From contig JADZAF010000102.1 in the NCBI GenBank assembly GCA_020852755.1, positions 1 to 46,627 on the forward strand: DNA of 46,627 nucleotides, in the 5' to 3' direction. Shown here in pieces: positions 16,884 to 26,171 of this stretch; the first letter of the stretch is position 1; each line of letters starts with the position of its first letter. The notes under the pieces are model-generated. The model searched no databases, was not told where the DNA came from, and worked only from the letters and a program-made list of their open reading frames with translations. The position numbers were made by a program, and so were the translations under genes. This DNA comes from Bryobacterales bacterium. Lineage in GTDB: Bacteria; Acidobacteriota; Terriglobia; Bryobacterales; Bryobacteraceae.

Positions 16884-17419
16884 TGTCGCTTGAAACCATA
16901 CAGGGATCCCTGAAAAAGAGGGGGGTGCGGGTAACCCGGCAGCGACAGATCCTGCTGGACCTCCTCGATCAGTCGGGCCAGCACCTGGATGCCGAGGGTC
17001 TGTTCCAACTGGCGAAGGAGCGGGACCCCAAGCTCAACCGCGTCACGGTGTACCGCACACTCAAGCTTCTGAAGCAGGGCGGCCTGGTGGACGAACTGGA
17101 CCTGATGCACTTCACCGGGGATCAGCACTTCTACGACACCCGGTTGAAACAGGAACACGCCCACGTGATCTGCCTGCGCTGCGGAAAAGTGGAGGAGTTC
17201 TTCGGAGAGCCGCTGCAGCAGCTCAGAAAGCGCATCGAGACCCATTTCGGATTTCAGGTCGTGCTGGCGCGGACCGAGGTAGGCGGCTTCTGCTCGCATT
17301 GCCAGGTTCTGCGGCAGCAGGAGAGGGACGCCGCCCGCCAGCGCCAGATCGAAGCCGCGGCGGCGGCCACGAACTCGCGCTCGAACAACGTCCGCGCCCG
17401 CGCCCGCCGCGCCGGTTGA
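16883..17419 (+). CDS. Fur/PerR-family metal-dependent transcriptional regulator
   Basis: The protein has 178 residues. The winged helix spans 1-80, with RVTRQRQILLDLL and RVTVYRTLKLL as the recognition part. The dimerisation domain follows, with HFYD at 82-85, the metal site EHAHVICLRCG at 91-101, and a second Cys pair at C137/C140 (GGFCSHC). Together with C97/C100 this forms the usual structural zinc site. Fur paralogues sense iron, zinc, manganese or peroxide; the residues seen do not settle which. The roughly 35-residue tail after 145 is Arg/Ala-rich and low in complexity, longer than in typical Fur proteins (about 140-150 residues). The stop TGA is followed directly by the ATG of the FHA-GAF-PP2C gene. 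Confidence 0.9.
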   Translation: MSLETIQGSLKKRGVRVTRQRQILLDLLDQSGQHLDAEGLFQLAKERDPKLNRVTVYRTLKLLKQGGLVDELDLMHFTGDQHFYDTRLKQEHAHVICLRCGKVEEFFGEPLQQLRKRIETHFGFQVVLARTEVGGFCSHCQVLRQQERDAARQRQIEAAAAATNSRSNNVRARARRAG

Positions 17420-19072
17420 ATGAACGCCGACCCGCCGTCCGCGCCCTCCCTGATCGTCATCGATCCCAACGGCAACCGCAAGACGGTGCGGCTGGAGCCC
17501 CTGCCCTTCAGGATCGGGCGCCAGGCCGGCAATCACCTGATCCTGCGCGACACCCGCGCGTCGCGCGCACATGCCCGCGTGGTGCTGGAAAATGGCGGCT
17601 ACGTCGTCGAAGACCTGGAAAGCCGCCACGGGACCTTCGTCAACGGGACGCGCATCCAGCGCCATACCCTCAAGGAATCCGACCGCATCGAGTTCGGCTT
17701 TCCGGACTCGTACCAGCTCATTTTCACCCAGACCGCATGGCAGCCAGGGGACCTGAGCGAAACGCTGCGGGAGAGCCCCGGAGGGGCGAACCTCGCGCGG
17801 CTTCGGGCGGTCCTGGAGATGGCGCGGGCGGTGGAGACTTCGGGATCCACGCAGGAGGTGCTGGCGGCGCTGGTGGACACCGCCCTGGCCATCACCGGCT
17901 CCCAGCGCGGCTTCCTGCTCTTGAAGAACGGCGACCAACTGGAAATGCGCGTCGCGCGCGATCAGCGCGGCTCTTCGCTGGCCGAAAACGACCTGCGGGT
18001 CCCCCGAGGCCTGATCCAGCGCGGCCTGGCACGCCGGCGCGAGCTGCTCTCCATGACGTTCGACGAGCAGGATGCGGGGCTGGCCGGCCGGACCGTGGCC
18101 GACCTCGACCTGCGCAGTGTGGTATGCGTTCCCTTAGTGCGGCTCCGGACCGGCCTGGGCGAGGAAACCAGCAGGCTCTCCACGGCGGGGGAAACGGCCG
18201 GAGTGCTCTACATGGATTCGCGGATCGGCGCGGCCGATCTTTCGGCGGGCAACCGCGAACTCCTGCAGGCGCTGGCGGTGGAAGCCTCTGTCATTCTGGA
18301 GAACGCGCGGCTGCTGGAGGAGGAACAGGCCAAAAAGAGAATCGAGGAAGAACTGCGATTCGCCCAGACCATCCAGCAAAGCCTGTTGCCGCGCGACCTG
18401 CCCGCCCAGGGCTGGTTTCACGCCTGCGGCAGCAGCCTTCCCTCCCACCAGGTGGGCGGCGATTACTACGACGTCTTCCGCACCGGCGGCGACAGCTGGG
18501 ACGTGGTGGCCGCCGACGTTTCCGGAAAGGGAGTGAGTTCCGCCCTGCTGGCATCGCTGCTGCAGGGCTGCTTTCTGACCGCTTCGGCCAGCGAGTCGAT
18601 TCCGCGGGTAGTGAGCCAGATCAACAGTTTTCTCAACGAGCGGACAGCCGGCGAGAAGTACGCCACCCTGTTCTACTGCCGCATCGGCAGCCAGGGCAGG
18701 CTGGAGTACATCAACGCCGGCCACTGCCCTCCCCTGCTGATCACCCGGAACGAGGTGCGCAGCCTCAAGGCCACCGCGGTTCCCGTCGGCCTGCTGCCCC
18801 AGGCCGCCTTTTCCATGGATGAAGTGCTCCTGGCGCCGGGCGACAAACTGATTATCTACACCGACGGCGTTACCGAGGCCCACAACGGCAGCGGCGAGTT
18901 TTTCGGAGCCAAACGGCTGCGCGCCCTCGCCGGCAGTCTGGTTTCCGAACCCTGCGAGCGCGTCCACGACGCCGTGCGGGCGGCCGTGGAGAGCTTCACG
19001 GAAGGCACTCCGCAAGCCGATGACATCACGCTGGTGATCCTGGAGTACCGCGCTCCCGTGAGGGCTGCTTAG
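17420..19072 (+). CDS. FHA-GAF-PP2C (RsbU/SpoIIE-type) serine phosphatase
   Basis: This 550-residue protein has three parts. An FHA phosphothreonine-binding domain lies at about 22-105 (FRIGR at 30-34, SRAH at 48-51, N75-G76). A GAF sensor lies at about 130-305 (ARAVETSGSTQEVLAALVD at its start, GVLYMDSR near its end). A coiled linker (LLEEEQAKKRIEEELRFAQ) leads to a PP2C SpoIIE domain at about 325-545. Metal-binding acids are visible in GGDYYDVF (D348), DVSGKG (D366), YTDGVTE and QADDITLV (D534/D535). RsbU-type phosphatases dephosphorylate anti-sigma-factor antagonists in partner-switching stress pathways; no such antagonist is nearby. FHA on such a phosphatase suggests input from a Ser/Thr kinase. 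The ATG abuts the Fur gene's stop codon. Confidence 0.92.
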   Translation: MNADPPSAPSLIVIDPNGNRKTVRLEPLPFRIGRQAGNHLILRDTRASRAHARVVLENGGYVVEDLESRHGTFVNGTRIQRHTLKESDRIEFGFPDSYQLIFTQTAWQPGDLSETLRESPGGANLARLRAVLEMARAVETSGSTQEVLAALVDTALAITGSQRGFLLLKNGDQLEMRVARDQRGSSLAENDLRVPRGLIQRGLARRRELLSMTFDEQDAGLAGRTVADLDLRSVVCVPLVRLRTGLGEETSRLSTAGETAGVLYMDSRIGAADLSAGNRELLQALAVEASVILENARLLEEEQAKKRIEEELRFAQTIQQSLLPRDLPAQGWFHACGSSLPSHQVGGDYYDVFRTGGDSWDVVAADVSGKGVSSALLASLLQGCFLTASASESIPRVVSQINSFLNERTAGEKYATLFYCRIGSQGRLEYINAGHCPPLLITRNEVRSLKATAVPVGLLPQAAFSMDEVLLAPGDKLIIYTDGVTEAHNGSGEFFGAKRLRALAGSLVSEPCERVHDAVRAAVESFTEGTPQADDITLVILEYRAPVRAA

Positions 19073-19192
19073 GCCAACTTGCGCAGTTGCCCGCGGTCGC
19101 CGGCTGTTTCCAGGATCTCTTGCTGGACGTTGGGGTAATGACGGTAGTCGGCTGAACGCCTGGGCCCGCTCCGCATTCTGTCTTCTGGCTGC

Positions 19193-20920
19193 TCAGCCGA
19201 TCCGCAGCCATGCGGGCGGAGACACCGAGCCCGCAATGCGGATCGTCACCGCAACATCCCCCGGCGGCGTATCTTCCGGAACCCTTACGTTCACCTGCCA
19301 GAGCCCGGCGTACGTCAGATTGACCCCCTGCACGTCTGCGCGGGCGGCGCCGAAGTAGACCTCGACGGACAGCGGGCCCGCGTGCGGGAAGGCCCGCGTC
19401 AGCACCTCGCCCGAGGGATGGGGAGCAGCGGTGCCGCCCAGACCGTTGGCGTACAGTTCAAGATAGTCGTTGGGAACGGCCGCCTGCACGATCTCTCCGC
19501 CGCCAGTCGCAATAGCCCGCGGGCGGCCTTCCAGCGAATAGCCGAACAGGGCCGGTGAGACCGGCGCCACCACAACCGTGGTCTTCGCGCTCCCGCCCGG
19601 GTGCGATACCTCGAGTTCCGCGGCGCCGGCCGGCAGACCCTCCGGAACCAGAAAATTCACCTGGCCGGGACCGGCATAGCTGAGCCACGCATTCCGGCCT
19701 CCGACCAGCACCTTCACTCCGCCCAGCTCGGATGGCAGCGTTTTCCCATCCAGGATCACCGGCCCCCACTCCACTCCGGCGGGCGCAAGGTTCGCGCCAT
19801 ACAAAGTCCCGAAGCTGTCCGGCGCGATCTCCGCCTGCCCGCCCGCGGCATTCACGACCGCCCGCACTTCCGGCGGTCCACGATAGAGCGACGGAATCAC
19901 GTAGTCGTTGACAATCCGCACCGTATCGGGACTGGAGCCCCAGTAATCGCCCGTCGTCACCACCACCAGGTCCAGCTCGCGGCAGTACCAGATCCGCTGC
20001 ATGCCCATGCCCCTGGCGCTGGGGATGAAGAAGCCGTGCAGGTTGTCCATCCACCACAGATAGCCGTAGAAATCGTCGCTGCCGCGGTTGTGGCGAATCT
20101 GCGGGCTGGTTGAAGCGCGGACCCAACCGGATGGCACCAACTGCCTGTCTTCCCAGGCGCCGTCCCGCAGATAGAGATAGCCGAACTTGGCCAGGTCGCG
20201 CGGGGCGATGTGCATGCCCCACCCTCCCGTGTAGTAGTGCTGAGGACTGACGTCCCTCCACCAGTCGCCGATGGCGATGCCGAGCGGACCGAGCAGGTGA
20301 GTCCGGGCGAAATCCAGCGTACTCCGGCCCGTCCTCCTCGTCAGAAACGCCGACAGCAAGTGGGTGTTGCCGGTGTTGTAGAAGAACCGCTCGCCGGGAA
20401 CCGCGTGCACCTGGCGCGTCAGAACGTAGTGGATCCAGTCCGGGTACAGCTGCGGGGCGGGCGCCCACACCTGCCAGATGTCGCTGTCCCGCCAGTCGAG
20501 CCCGGCGGCCATGGTCAGCATGTGCCGGAGACGAAGACTGGCGGTGCGAGGGTCGGCAACCTCCAGGTATTCGGGAAACGTGTCGAACCAGCGGTCTTCC
20601 AGACCGATCACGCCCTGATCGATGGCGAGGCCGGTCAGAGCCGAAAGGAAGCTCTTGGAGATGGAGGCGATATGGTAGGGCGTGTAGGGGCCGGCGCCGT
20701 TGTAGTAGCGTTCGTAAACCAGGCGCCCGTGCCGTACGACCAGCAGGCTGTAACGGTTGGGCGAGTTGTCGCGAATCCAGGCATCGGCCTGCTCCAGCCG
20801 GGCCGAATCCATACCCTGCTCTTCGGGCGTGGAGGTAAGCCAGCCGTAGGTCGGCCAGGGCGGTTCAGCGGCAAGAACCGTCCCCAGCCAGACGCCCAAA
20901 ACCAGACACAGGCGTCTCAT
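19193..20920 (-). CDS. Exported beta-lactamase-fold serine hydrolase with Solibacter-type C-terminal domain
   Basis: The protein has 575 residues with a signal peptide (LCLVLGVWLGTVLAAE). The serine-hydrolase domain (about 25-335) has the S-x-x-K motif SISK at S86-K89 and the Y-x-N motif at Y181-N182 (FFYNTGN), as in class C beta-lactamases, DD-peptidases and esterases. The C-terminal region (about 350-575) carries VVNAAGGQAEIAPDSFGTLYGANLA-like sequence, VNFLVPEGLPAG, YLELYANGLG and WQVNVRVPEDTPPG, which I recognise as TIGR03437, a domain found mainly in Solibacter relatives. The substrate is unknown; real beta-lactam hydrolysis is not implied. It is the last gene of the minus-strand block and faces the phosphatase gene across a 120-bp gap. 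Confidence 0.9.
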   Translation of the reverse strand: MRRLCLVLGVWLGTVLAAEPPWPTYGWLTSTPEEQGMDSARLEQADAWIRDNSPNRYSLLVVRHGRLVYERYYNGAGPYTPYHIASISKSFLSALTGLAIDQGVIGLEDRWFDTFPEYLEVADPRTASLRLRHMLTMAAGLDWRDSDIWQVWAPAPQLYPDWIHYVLTRQVHAVPGERFFYNTGNTHLLSAFLTRRTGRSTLDFARTHLLGPLGIAIGDWWRDVSPQHYYTGGWGMHIAPRDLAKFGYLYLRDGAWEDRQLVPSGWVRASTSPQIRHNRGSDDFYGYLWWMDNLHGFFIPSARGMGMQRIWYCRELDLVVVTTGDYWGSSPDTVRIVNDYVIPSLYRGPPEVRAVVNAAGGQAEIAPDSFGTLYGANLAPAGVEWGPVILDGKTLPSELGGVKVLVGGRNAWLSYAGPGQVNFLVPEGLPAGAAELEVSHPGGSAKTTVVVAPVSPALFGYSLEGRPRAIATGGGEIVQAAVPNDYLELYANGLGGTAAPHPSGEVLTRAFPHAGPLSVEVYFGAARADVQGVNLTYAGLWQVNVRVPEDTPPGDVAVTIRIAGSVSPPAWLRIG

Positions 20921-20979
20921 AGCTCCTTAGACACTGGGGAACCGGCCGCGGTTCCCGGCCCGGAGCGGTGGAACCCGGC

Positions 20980-22794
20980 TCAGCCTTCCGGTCCGGAAAG
21001 CAGCCGGAACAGCCGGCGGCTCTCCGCCGCCTCCTTACCCTGACCCTGTTTCTCGAGGCAGCGCGCCCGCAGCTCCAACAGGCGCGGAAAGGCCAGCGAG
21101 GCAAAGGGCGAAGGTGGGGCCGCCTGGGGCACCGGATACCCCTTCAGAACTTCACAGGCGTCATCGAACCGCCCGGTCTCCACCAGCGACCAGGCCCACA
21201 GCAAGCCGGTATCCTGGCCGGCGAGGGGATTCGACTGCCGGCTGATCTGGCGCCAGAGCGGGGCGGCGCGCTCGAACTCACCGGCCAGCAACAAGGCATA
21301 GCCGAGAGCGAACTGTTTCATGGCCTCCTGGCCGGGCTCCGGGAAGGCCTGTTCAGCCCGCACCGCCAGTTCGGAGGCGGAGGCCGGAGGTCCGGCGAGA
21401 AAGCGAAGTACCGCGCCCAGGTTGCCCGGACCGTTTTTCTCGACGAGCGCCCGCGCCCGTTCCCGGTCGCCGCGCTGCAACAGCCAGAAGGCCAGTTGCG
21501 CGTTCACCCGGGCACGCACCTCAGGATGGGCGGCCTGGCGCGCCTGGGCTTCGAGCCGCGCCAACGCGGCCTGCCTGCGGCCCGTAAGGTACAGCCAGCA
21601 GGCCCTGCGCAGCTCCACCAGCGGGTCCCGGGCGCCTCCGAGCAGCTTCAGGTACTGATCAAACAGCGCGTCCGCCCCGGAGATATCGCCGGTCAACAGG
21701 CGGGCCTGCGCGGCCTTCGAGAGGGAAGCCACTCCCGCCCCGCGCGGCTCCTTTCCGTAGGCCTGCCGGTAGAACTGCTCCGCTTCGGCGAACCGGCCGG
21801 CCTGGAAGTGCACGTCGCCGAGGGAATCCAGCGGGTTGGCGTCGCCCGGCCGCAGGCGTTCATAGTCGCGAAGTGCCTGGACCGCCGCTTCCAGGTTGCC
21901 GGCCAGCGCCTCGGCGTAGCCCAGCATGTTCAAGACGGCGGCATTGTCGGGCTCAAGCGACGCGGCCTTCCGGTACTGGGCGGCCGCCTGCGGGTAGCGC
22001 CGGGCGTTTAGCTCCAGGTCGCCCAGCGTGCGCAGGAGGACGGCATCGGCGGGACTGAGGCGGGAGAGGGTTTGGAGCGCCCGGTTCCTGGCCGGCGCAT
22101 CGTTGTCGAAAACGGCTTCGGCCAGCTCCAGGCGGGTCCTGTCGATCTCACGGAGCCGGCCGAGCGCCGGGCGCGCCAGGTCCAGCACCCGCTGTCCGCC
22201 CTCCCGGTCTCCGCGGGCTGCCGCCAGCTGCGCCCAGGCGACATAGGCCGGCCCGAAGGCCGGATCCAGTTCTACCGCTCTGCGGAAAGCCTCCGCGGCG
22301 GCGGCCGGATCCGCCGCCTCCCGGCCGGCAATGTACAGTCGCAAGGCCTGCTCGTTTCGGGTTGGCAGGGGCCGCACCCCCGGTTCCAGCTGCCCCGCTA
22401 CCGCCGCAATGAGCGGCAGGATGCCGCCGGAGAGCGGGCCCTCCGAAGAGGCGGTTCGCAGGATTTTCCCCGAAACGCCGCGCTGCACCCAGGCATCCAG
22501 CCGCAGGCGCCCGGACACCGAGGAGAAGTAGCCCGAGACCACCCGGCCGGCTTCCAGGCGGGCGGCACGGCTGCGCTCCACTCCGGGCAGCACGTGTATG
22601 CGGGGTGAGGCCGAAAGCTGGTCGGCCAGCATCTCGGAAATGCCGCGCTCCATCCACTCCAGAGAGGGATCCGGCGTCAGGTTTTCAAAAAGAAGTACAG
22701 CCAGCCGCTCGGTCCGGGCCTGGCGATCGCGGCCGCAGCCCGCGAGAGCGCACAACAGCGCGAGGGTCGCGGCGGTTCGCCACGCCCGCTTCAC
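20980..22794 (-). CDS. TPR lipoprotein with TolB/FlgO-like N-terminal domain
   Basis: This 604-residue protein begins with a lipoprotein signal ending in LAGC at Cys20. Residues 30-150 (LAVLLFENLTPDPSLEWMERGISEMLADQL, here in short form) match the FlgO/TolB-N-like fold often found with signalling TPR proteins. From about 150 to 590 there are many TPR-like helical pairs, such as AAEAFRRAVELDPAFGPAY and AAAQYRKAASLEPDNAAVLNML. It should be an envelope-anchored scaffold for protein interaction; no enzyme motif is seen. Its ATG overlaps the stop of the next upstream gene by 4 bp (ATGA), so the two TPR genes are translationally coupled, and they directly follow the penicillin-binding protein gene. 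Confidence 0.85.
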   Translation of the reverse strand: MKRAWRTAATLALLCALAGCGRDRQARTERLAVLLFENLTPDPSLEWMERGISEMLADQLSASPRIHVLPGVERSRAARLEAGRVVSGYFSSVSGRLRLDAWVQRGVSGKILRTASSEGPLSGGILPLIAAVAGQLEPGVRPLPTRNEQALRLYIAGREAADPAAAAEAFRRAVELDPAFGPAYVAWAQLAAARGDREGGQRVLDLARPALGRLREIDRTRLELAEAVFDNDAPARNRALQTLSRLSPADAVLLRTLGDLELNARRYPQAAAQYRKAASLEPDNAAVLNMLGYAEALAGNLEAAVQALRDYERLRPGDANPLDSLGDVHFQAGRFAEAEQFYRQAYGKEPRGAGVASLSKAAQARLLTGDISGADALFDQYLKLLGGARDPLVELRRACWLYLTGRRQAALARLEAQARQAAHPEVRARVNAQLAFWLLQRGDRERARALVEKNGPGNLGAVLRFLAGPPASASELAVRAEQAFPEPGQEAMKQFALGYALLLAGEFERAAPLWRQISRQSNPLAGQDTGLLWAWSLVETGRFDDACEVLKGYPVPQAAPPSPFASLAFPRLLELRARCLEKQGQGKEAAESRRLFRLLSGPEG

Positions 22795-23588
22795 AGCACC
22801 TTAGGCTCCAGCTTCAATAACAACTGAAACTCGGCCGTCTCGCGCAGTTTTTCAAATTCGGGTTCCTCCAGCAGCTTCTGCCGGTCCTTGAACCCTTCTT
22901 CCAGCGCTTTGCGAAGATAGGTCAGGGCCCGGTCGAAGACTCCCGCCTGCGCGTAGGTCTTGGCCAGATAGTAGTGGAACTTGGCCCGCTCCTCCACCGT
23001 CCGCTCCTGGAGCATCACCCCATAGGTGCTGCGGTGCTCGAACACCTCGGGATCGAGCGAGAGCGCCATCTGGTACGCCTGGAAGGCGTCTTTGTACTTC
23101 TTCCGGGCGAAGTAGGCAGTCCCGAGATTGCTGTAGATGGACGCCGATTTGGGGGCCACCTTCAAAGCCTTCTTGTACTGATTGACGGCCCGCCGGTAAC
23201 TTCGCTTGGCGTAGTGCACCGTGCCCAGATTGTTGAGCGCCTCAGCATACTTGGGATTCAGCTTCAAGGCCCGCTCATAGTGCTTCTTGGCGGTATCGAG
23301 CTGGGTCATCTGGTGATAGGCGATGCCCATCTTGTTCCAGATGACGGCACTGGACGGGGCCTGCTGGTAAAGCTCGATGGCCTCGCGATACATCTTGCGG
23401 GCCATGTAGATGTCGGCCCGCCGCTCGGGAGTCATCTCAGCCGGAGGAGGCGCCGGCAGCGCCTCGGAAGCGGGCTGCGGGGCGGCCTGCTGGCCCGGTG
23501 TGGCAGCCGGGGCCGGCGGGACGATATCAACCGGCTGGGCCGCGGCGAAAGCCGCAAACAGCAAGATCAGAAGCCCGCGGCAAAGCAT
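22791..23588 (-). CDS. Exported TPR-repeat protein
   Basis: ATG 23588-23586 is preferred over the TTG at 23600 because GGAGG lies 5 nt before it. The 265-residue product has a signal peptide (MLCRGLLILLFAAFAAAQ), a Pro/Ala-rich linker and about four TPRs: ADIYMARKMYREAIELYQQA, MGIAYHQMTQLDTAKKHYERAL, LGTVHYAKRSYRRAVNQYKKAL and LGTAYFARKKYKDAFQAYQMAL. The C-terminal third has another helical pair (VFDRALTYLRKALEEG). It is likely a periplasmic interaction scaffold. It lies 18 bp after the penicillin-binding protein and overlaps the next TPR lipoprotein, which suggests a joint envelope role. Confidence 0.88.
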   Translation of the reverse strand: MLCRGLLILLFAAFAAAQPVDIVPPAPAATPGQQAAPQPASEALPAPPPAEMTPERRADIYMARKMYREAIELYQQAPSSAVIWNKMGIAYHQMTQLDTAKKHYERALKLNPKYAEALNNLGTVHYAKRSYRRAVNQYKKALKVAPKSASIYSNLGTAYFARKKYKDAFQAYQMALSLDPEVFEHRSTYGVMLQERTVEERAKFHYYLAKTYAQAGVFDRALTYLRKALEEGFKDRQKLLEEPEFEKLRETAEFQLLLKLEPKVL

Positions 23589-23606
23589 ATCTGCCTCCAA
23601 AACTCC

Positions 23607-26129
23607 CTACCTAAATATACCCCACAGCCGCCGCAGAATCCCTTTCTTCTCCTTCCTGGGCGGTTCTTCCCGCGGGGTCTCCGGAGACTTGACCGCTTCG
23701 ACGGCCGGAACGGGCCGCCGCTGGGCGACGGCCGCACCGGCTGTCGCCGGGCCCGTCACCGCCGGAGCGGGCGGTTCGGGCGGGGCGGGAGGGGTAGTAT
23801 CCCAGCCGGCGACCACCGTGACCGAACCTCCGTGGAGCCGGCACGTCTCGACCGGCTGCGTGCCCCCGATAAAAACCTCGGTGCGGGCTCCGGGACAGGA
23901 CGGCGTCGCCAGCTGGCCGGAAAGGGGATCGATATCGAGGGCCACGATCCCGTCCGGCGGTTCGAAGGGTTTCGCGTTTCGATATTCCCGGTACTCCATC
24001 GCCCGCTTCATAAACTCCGTCCAGATGGGCAGCGCCGACCGGGCCCCCTCGAGATTCAGTTCCCGGTTGTCGTCGAAACCTACCCACACGACGCAGACCA
24101 GCTCGGACGTGAAGCCCGCGAACCAGCCGTCGTGCGAGGTGCCGGTCTTCCCGCCAGCCGGCGCCACGAAGCCCCGGGCCCGCACGCCCGCCGCCGTTCC
24201 GCTGCGCATCACTTCTTCCAGCAGATTCACCATCATGTAGGCGATCCGCGGATCCAGGGCCTTCCGCTGTTCCAGCTTGTGCTCGAACATCACGGACCCG
24301 TCGTCGGCCCGGACCATGGTGACCCAGTTGGGCTTCGAGTACAGCCCCTGGTTGGCGAAAATGGTGTAAGCGCCCGCGATCTCCAGCGGAGTAACCTCGT
24401 AGGAGCCCAGCGCCACGGAAGGCGTCGCCTGAATGCGGAGATTCATCCCGGACCGGTTCGCCATCTCCACCACCCGGTCGTAGCCCGTCTCCTCCGCCAG
24501 CCGGACCGTGGCCACATTCAGCGACTTGGCCAGCGCCTGCCGGAGTGTCACCTGCCCGTGATACTGGTCCTTGAAGTTGCCGGGCTCATACGGCTTCCCG
24601 TCGAACCAGAAGGTGGTCGGCGTATCGTCCAACAAGGTCAGGGGCGTGAAAACCCGGGGGCTTCCGTTCAGATCCATCTCCAGGGCCGCGGTGTACACAA
24701 AGGGCTTGAACACCGAGCCCGGCTGCCGTTTGGCAAGCGCCCGGTTCAACTGGCTGGCGCCGTAGTTACGGCCGCCGACCAGGGCTTTCACCTCTCCCGT
24801 GCGGGCGTCCAGGGCCACCAGCGCCACCTGGGCTTCCGGCAGAGCGGCGTTGCGATTGCGCTGCTGGCGGCGGAGCTGCTGGTCCACGTTCTCCATGCCG
24901 ATGCGGACCGCTTCAGCGGCGGCCTGCTGCAGGTTCAGGTCGAGAGTCGTATAAATGCGGTACGAGCGGGACCGGAAATCATGATCCTGGAAGCGGTCCT
25001 GCAGCTCTTCATTGACCAGATCGACAAAGTAGGGGGCTTCCGCCGTCTCCAGGGCCGTGGGAGCCAGGTTCAGCGGCGCCTCGCAAGCCAGCGCGTACTC
25101 GCGATCGCCGATGTAGCAGTTCTGCCGCATCAGCGACAGCACCACATTGCGGCGTTCCCGCACCCGCTCCGGGTGCCGGAAGGGGTTGTAGTAGCTCGGG
25201 CGCTGGATGATTCCGGCCAGGGTGGCCGCCTCCGGCAGCGTGATCTGGCGCAGGTTCTTAGCGAAGTACGCCTGAGCGGCCGCACCGAAACCGTGGATGC
25301 TGAAACTGCCGCGCCGCCCGAGGTTGATCTGGTTGGCGTAGTACTCGAAGATCTGCTCCTTGGTCAGTTTCTGCTCCAGCTGGACGGTGATGAGCGTCTC
25401 GGCCGCCTTCCGGCTCCACGTCTTTACGGTAGTCAGAAAGAAACTGCGGGCCAGCTGCATGCTCAGGGTGGAGGCCCCCTGCTCGCGGCGGCCTTCCTTC
25501 AGGTCGATATAGGCCGCTTTCAGGATCCGAAAAGGGTCGAACCCGGCGTGCTGAAAGAAGCGCTTGTCCTCTATGGACACGACCGCCTGAACCATCACCG
25601 GCGGGATCTCCTCGAAGCGCACCAGCCGACGCTTCTCGCGATTCCGGTCCGAGAGGCTGGTGATGAACTCCGGCTCCAGCCGGTACTGCGGCCGCTCGGT
25701 GTTGTCCTGCGTGGATACGATCTGCACCACCCGGCCCGCGGACACCTTGACGACTGCCGTTTCCTGGTCGAAGTAGGAGTTCGGCCCCGGGAAAATCTCG
25801 ATGGCGCCGGGCCTGAGGTGATACCAGCCCATCGGATTGGAGCGCGACTCGCTATACCCGCTGCGCTTCAACTGGGCGACGATCTCCTCCAGCGTGACCC
25901 GGTCTCCCACGGAGAGCGTCTTCGGCGCCGCGAAGATCATGGCGGTCTGTGCGAACGGCCCTTCCTTGAGCTTCGTTTCGATCAGCCGCGAGTATCTGAA
26001 ATAGTAGTACGTGAAGGTGATGAAACCGAGGGTAACGGCGAGCGTGCCCAGAACCAGCAGGGCCTTGCCCGCCGGGCGGATGAAAAAGCGCGCCAGCCCG
26101 GCCTTGTTCGGTACCTTGACTTTCACCAC
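23607..26129 (-). CDS. Class A penicillin-binding protein (transglycosylase/transpeptidase)
   Basis: The protein has 840 residues from a GTG start; two GTGs are adjacent, so the exact start is uncertain. A single membrane helix lies near 20-45. The UB2H-like/linker region is followed by the GT51 glycosyltransferase, with catalytic E187 in SIEDKRFFQHAG and a second Glu region EGRREQGASTLSMQLAR. The transpeptidase has S472 and K475 in PGSVFKPF, the SLN motif in AKSLNVAT, and K661-T662-G663 in GGKTGTSHDGW. It polymerises and cross-links peptidoglycan in the periplasm. The final 90 residues are Pro-rich and end in a basic amphipathic stretch (KEKKGILRRLWGIFR), which is unusual. It is flanked by a BamE-like protein and TPR proteins on the same strand. 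Confidence 0.95.
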   Translation of the reverse strand: MVKVKVPNKAGLARFFIRPAGKALLVLGTLAVTLGFITFTYYYFRYSRLIETKLKEGPFAQTAMIFAAPKTLSVGDRVTLEEIVAQLKRSGYSESRSNPMGWYHLRPGAIEIFPGPNSYFDQETAVVKVSAGRVVQIVSTQDNTERPQYRLEPEFITSLSDRNREKRRLVRFEEIPPVMVQAVVSIEDKRFFQHAGFDPFRILKAAYIDLKEGRREQGASTLSMQLARSFFLTTVKTWSRKAAETLITVQLEQKLTKEQIFEYYANQINLGRRGSFSIHGFGAAAQAYFAKNLRQITLPEAATLAGIIQRPSYYNPFRHPERVRERRNVVLSLMRQNCYIGDREYALACEAPLNLAPTALETAEAPYFVDLVNEELQDRFQDHDFRSRSYRIYTTLDLNLQQAAAEAVRIGMENVDQQLRRQQRNRNAALPEAQVALVALDARTGEVKALVGGRNYGASQLNRALAKRQPGSVFKPFVYTAALEMDLNGSPRVFTPLTLLDDTPTTFWFDGKPYEPGNFKDQYHGQVTLRQALAKSLNVATVRLAEETGYDRVVEMANRSGMNLRIQATPSVALGSYEVTPLEIAGAYTIFANQGLYSKPNWVTMVRADDGSVMFEHKLEQRKALDPRIAYMMVNLLEEVMRSGTAAGVRARGFVAPAGGKTGTSHDGWFAGFTSELVCVVWVGFDDNRELNLEGARSALPIWTEFMKRAMEYREYRNAKPFEPPDGIVALDIDPLSGQLATPSCPGARTEVFIGGTQPVETCRLHGGSVTVVAGWDTTPPAPPEPPAPAVTGPATAGAAVAQRRPVPAVEAVKSPETPREEPPRKEKKGILRRLWGIFR

Positions 26130-26171
26130 TCAGGACTATTTTCTCATGGATCCGCGGGGACGGATGCCGTT

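Noticed and set aside
19069..19176. A 35-codon minus-strand frame (ending HYPNVQQEILETAG...) in the gap after the phosphatase gene
   Set aside because: It reads like a protein C-terminus but has no ribosome site or recognisable family; could be a relic, but the evidence is too thin to call.
19193..20920. The serine hydrolase as an antibiotic-resistance beta-lactamase
   Set aside because: SxxK and YxN are shared with esterases and peptidases, and the C-terminal TIGR03437-like domain points to another role.
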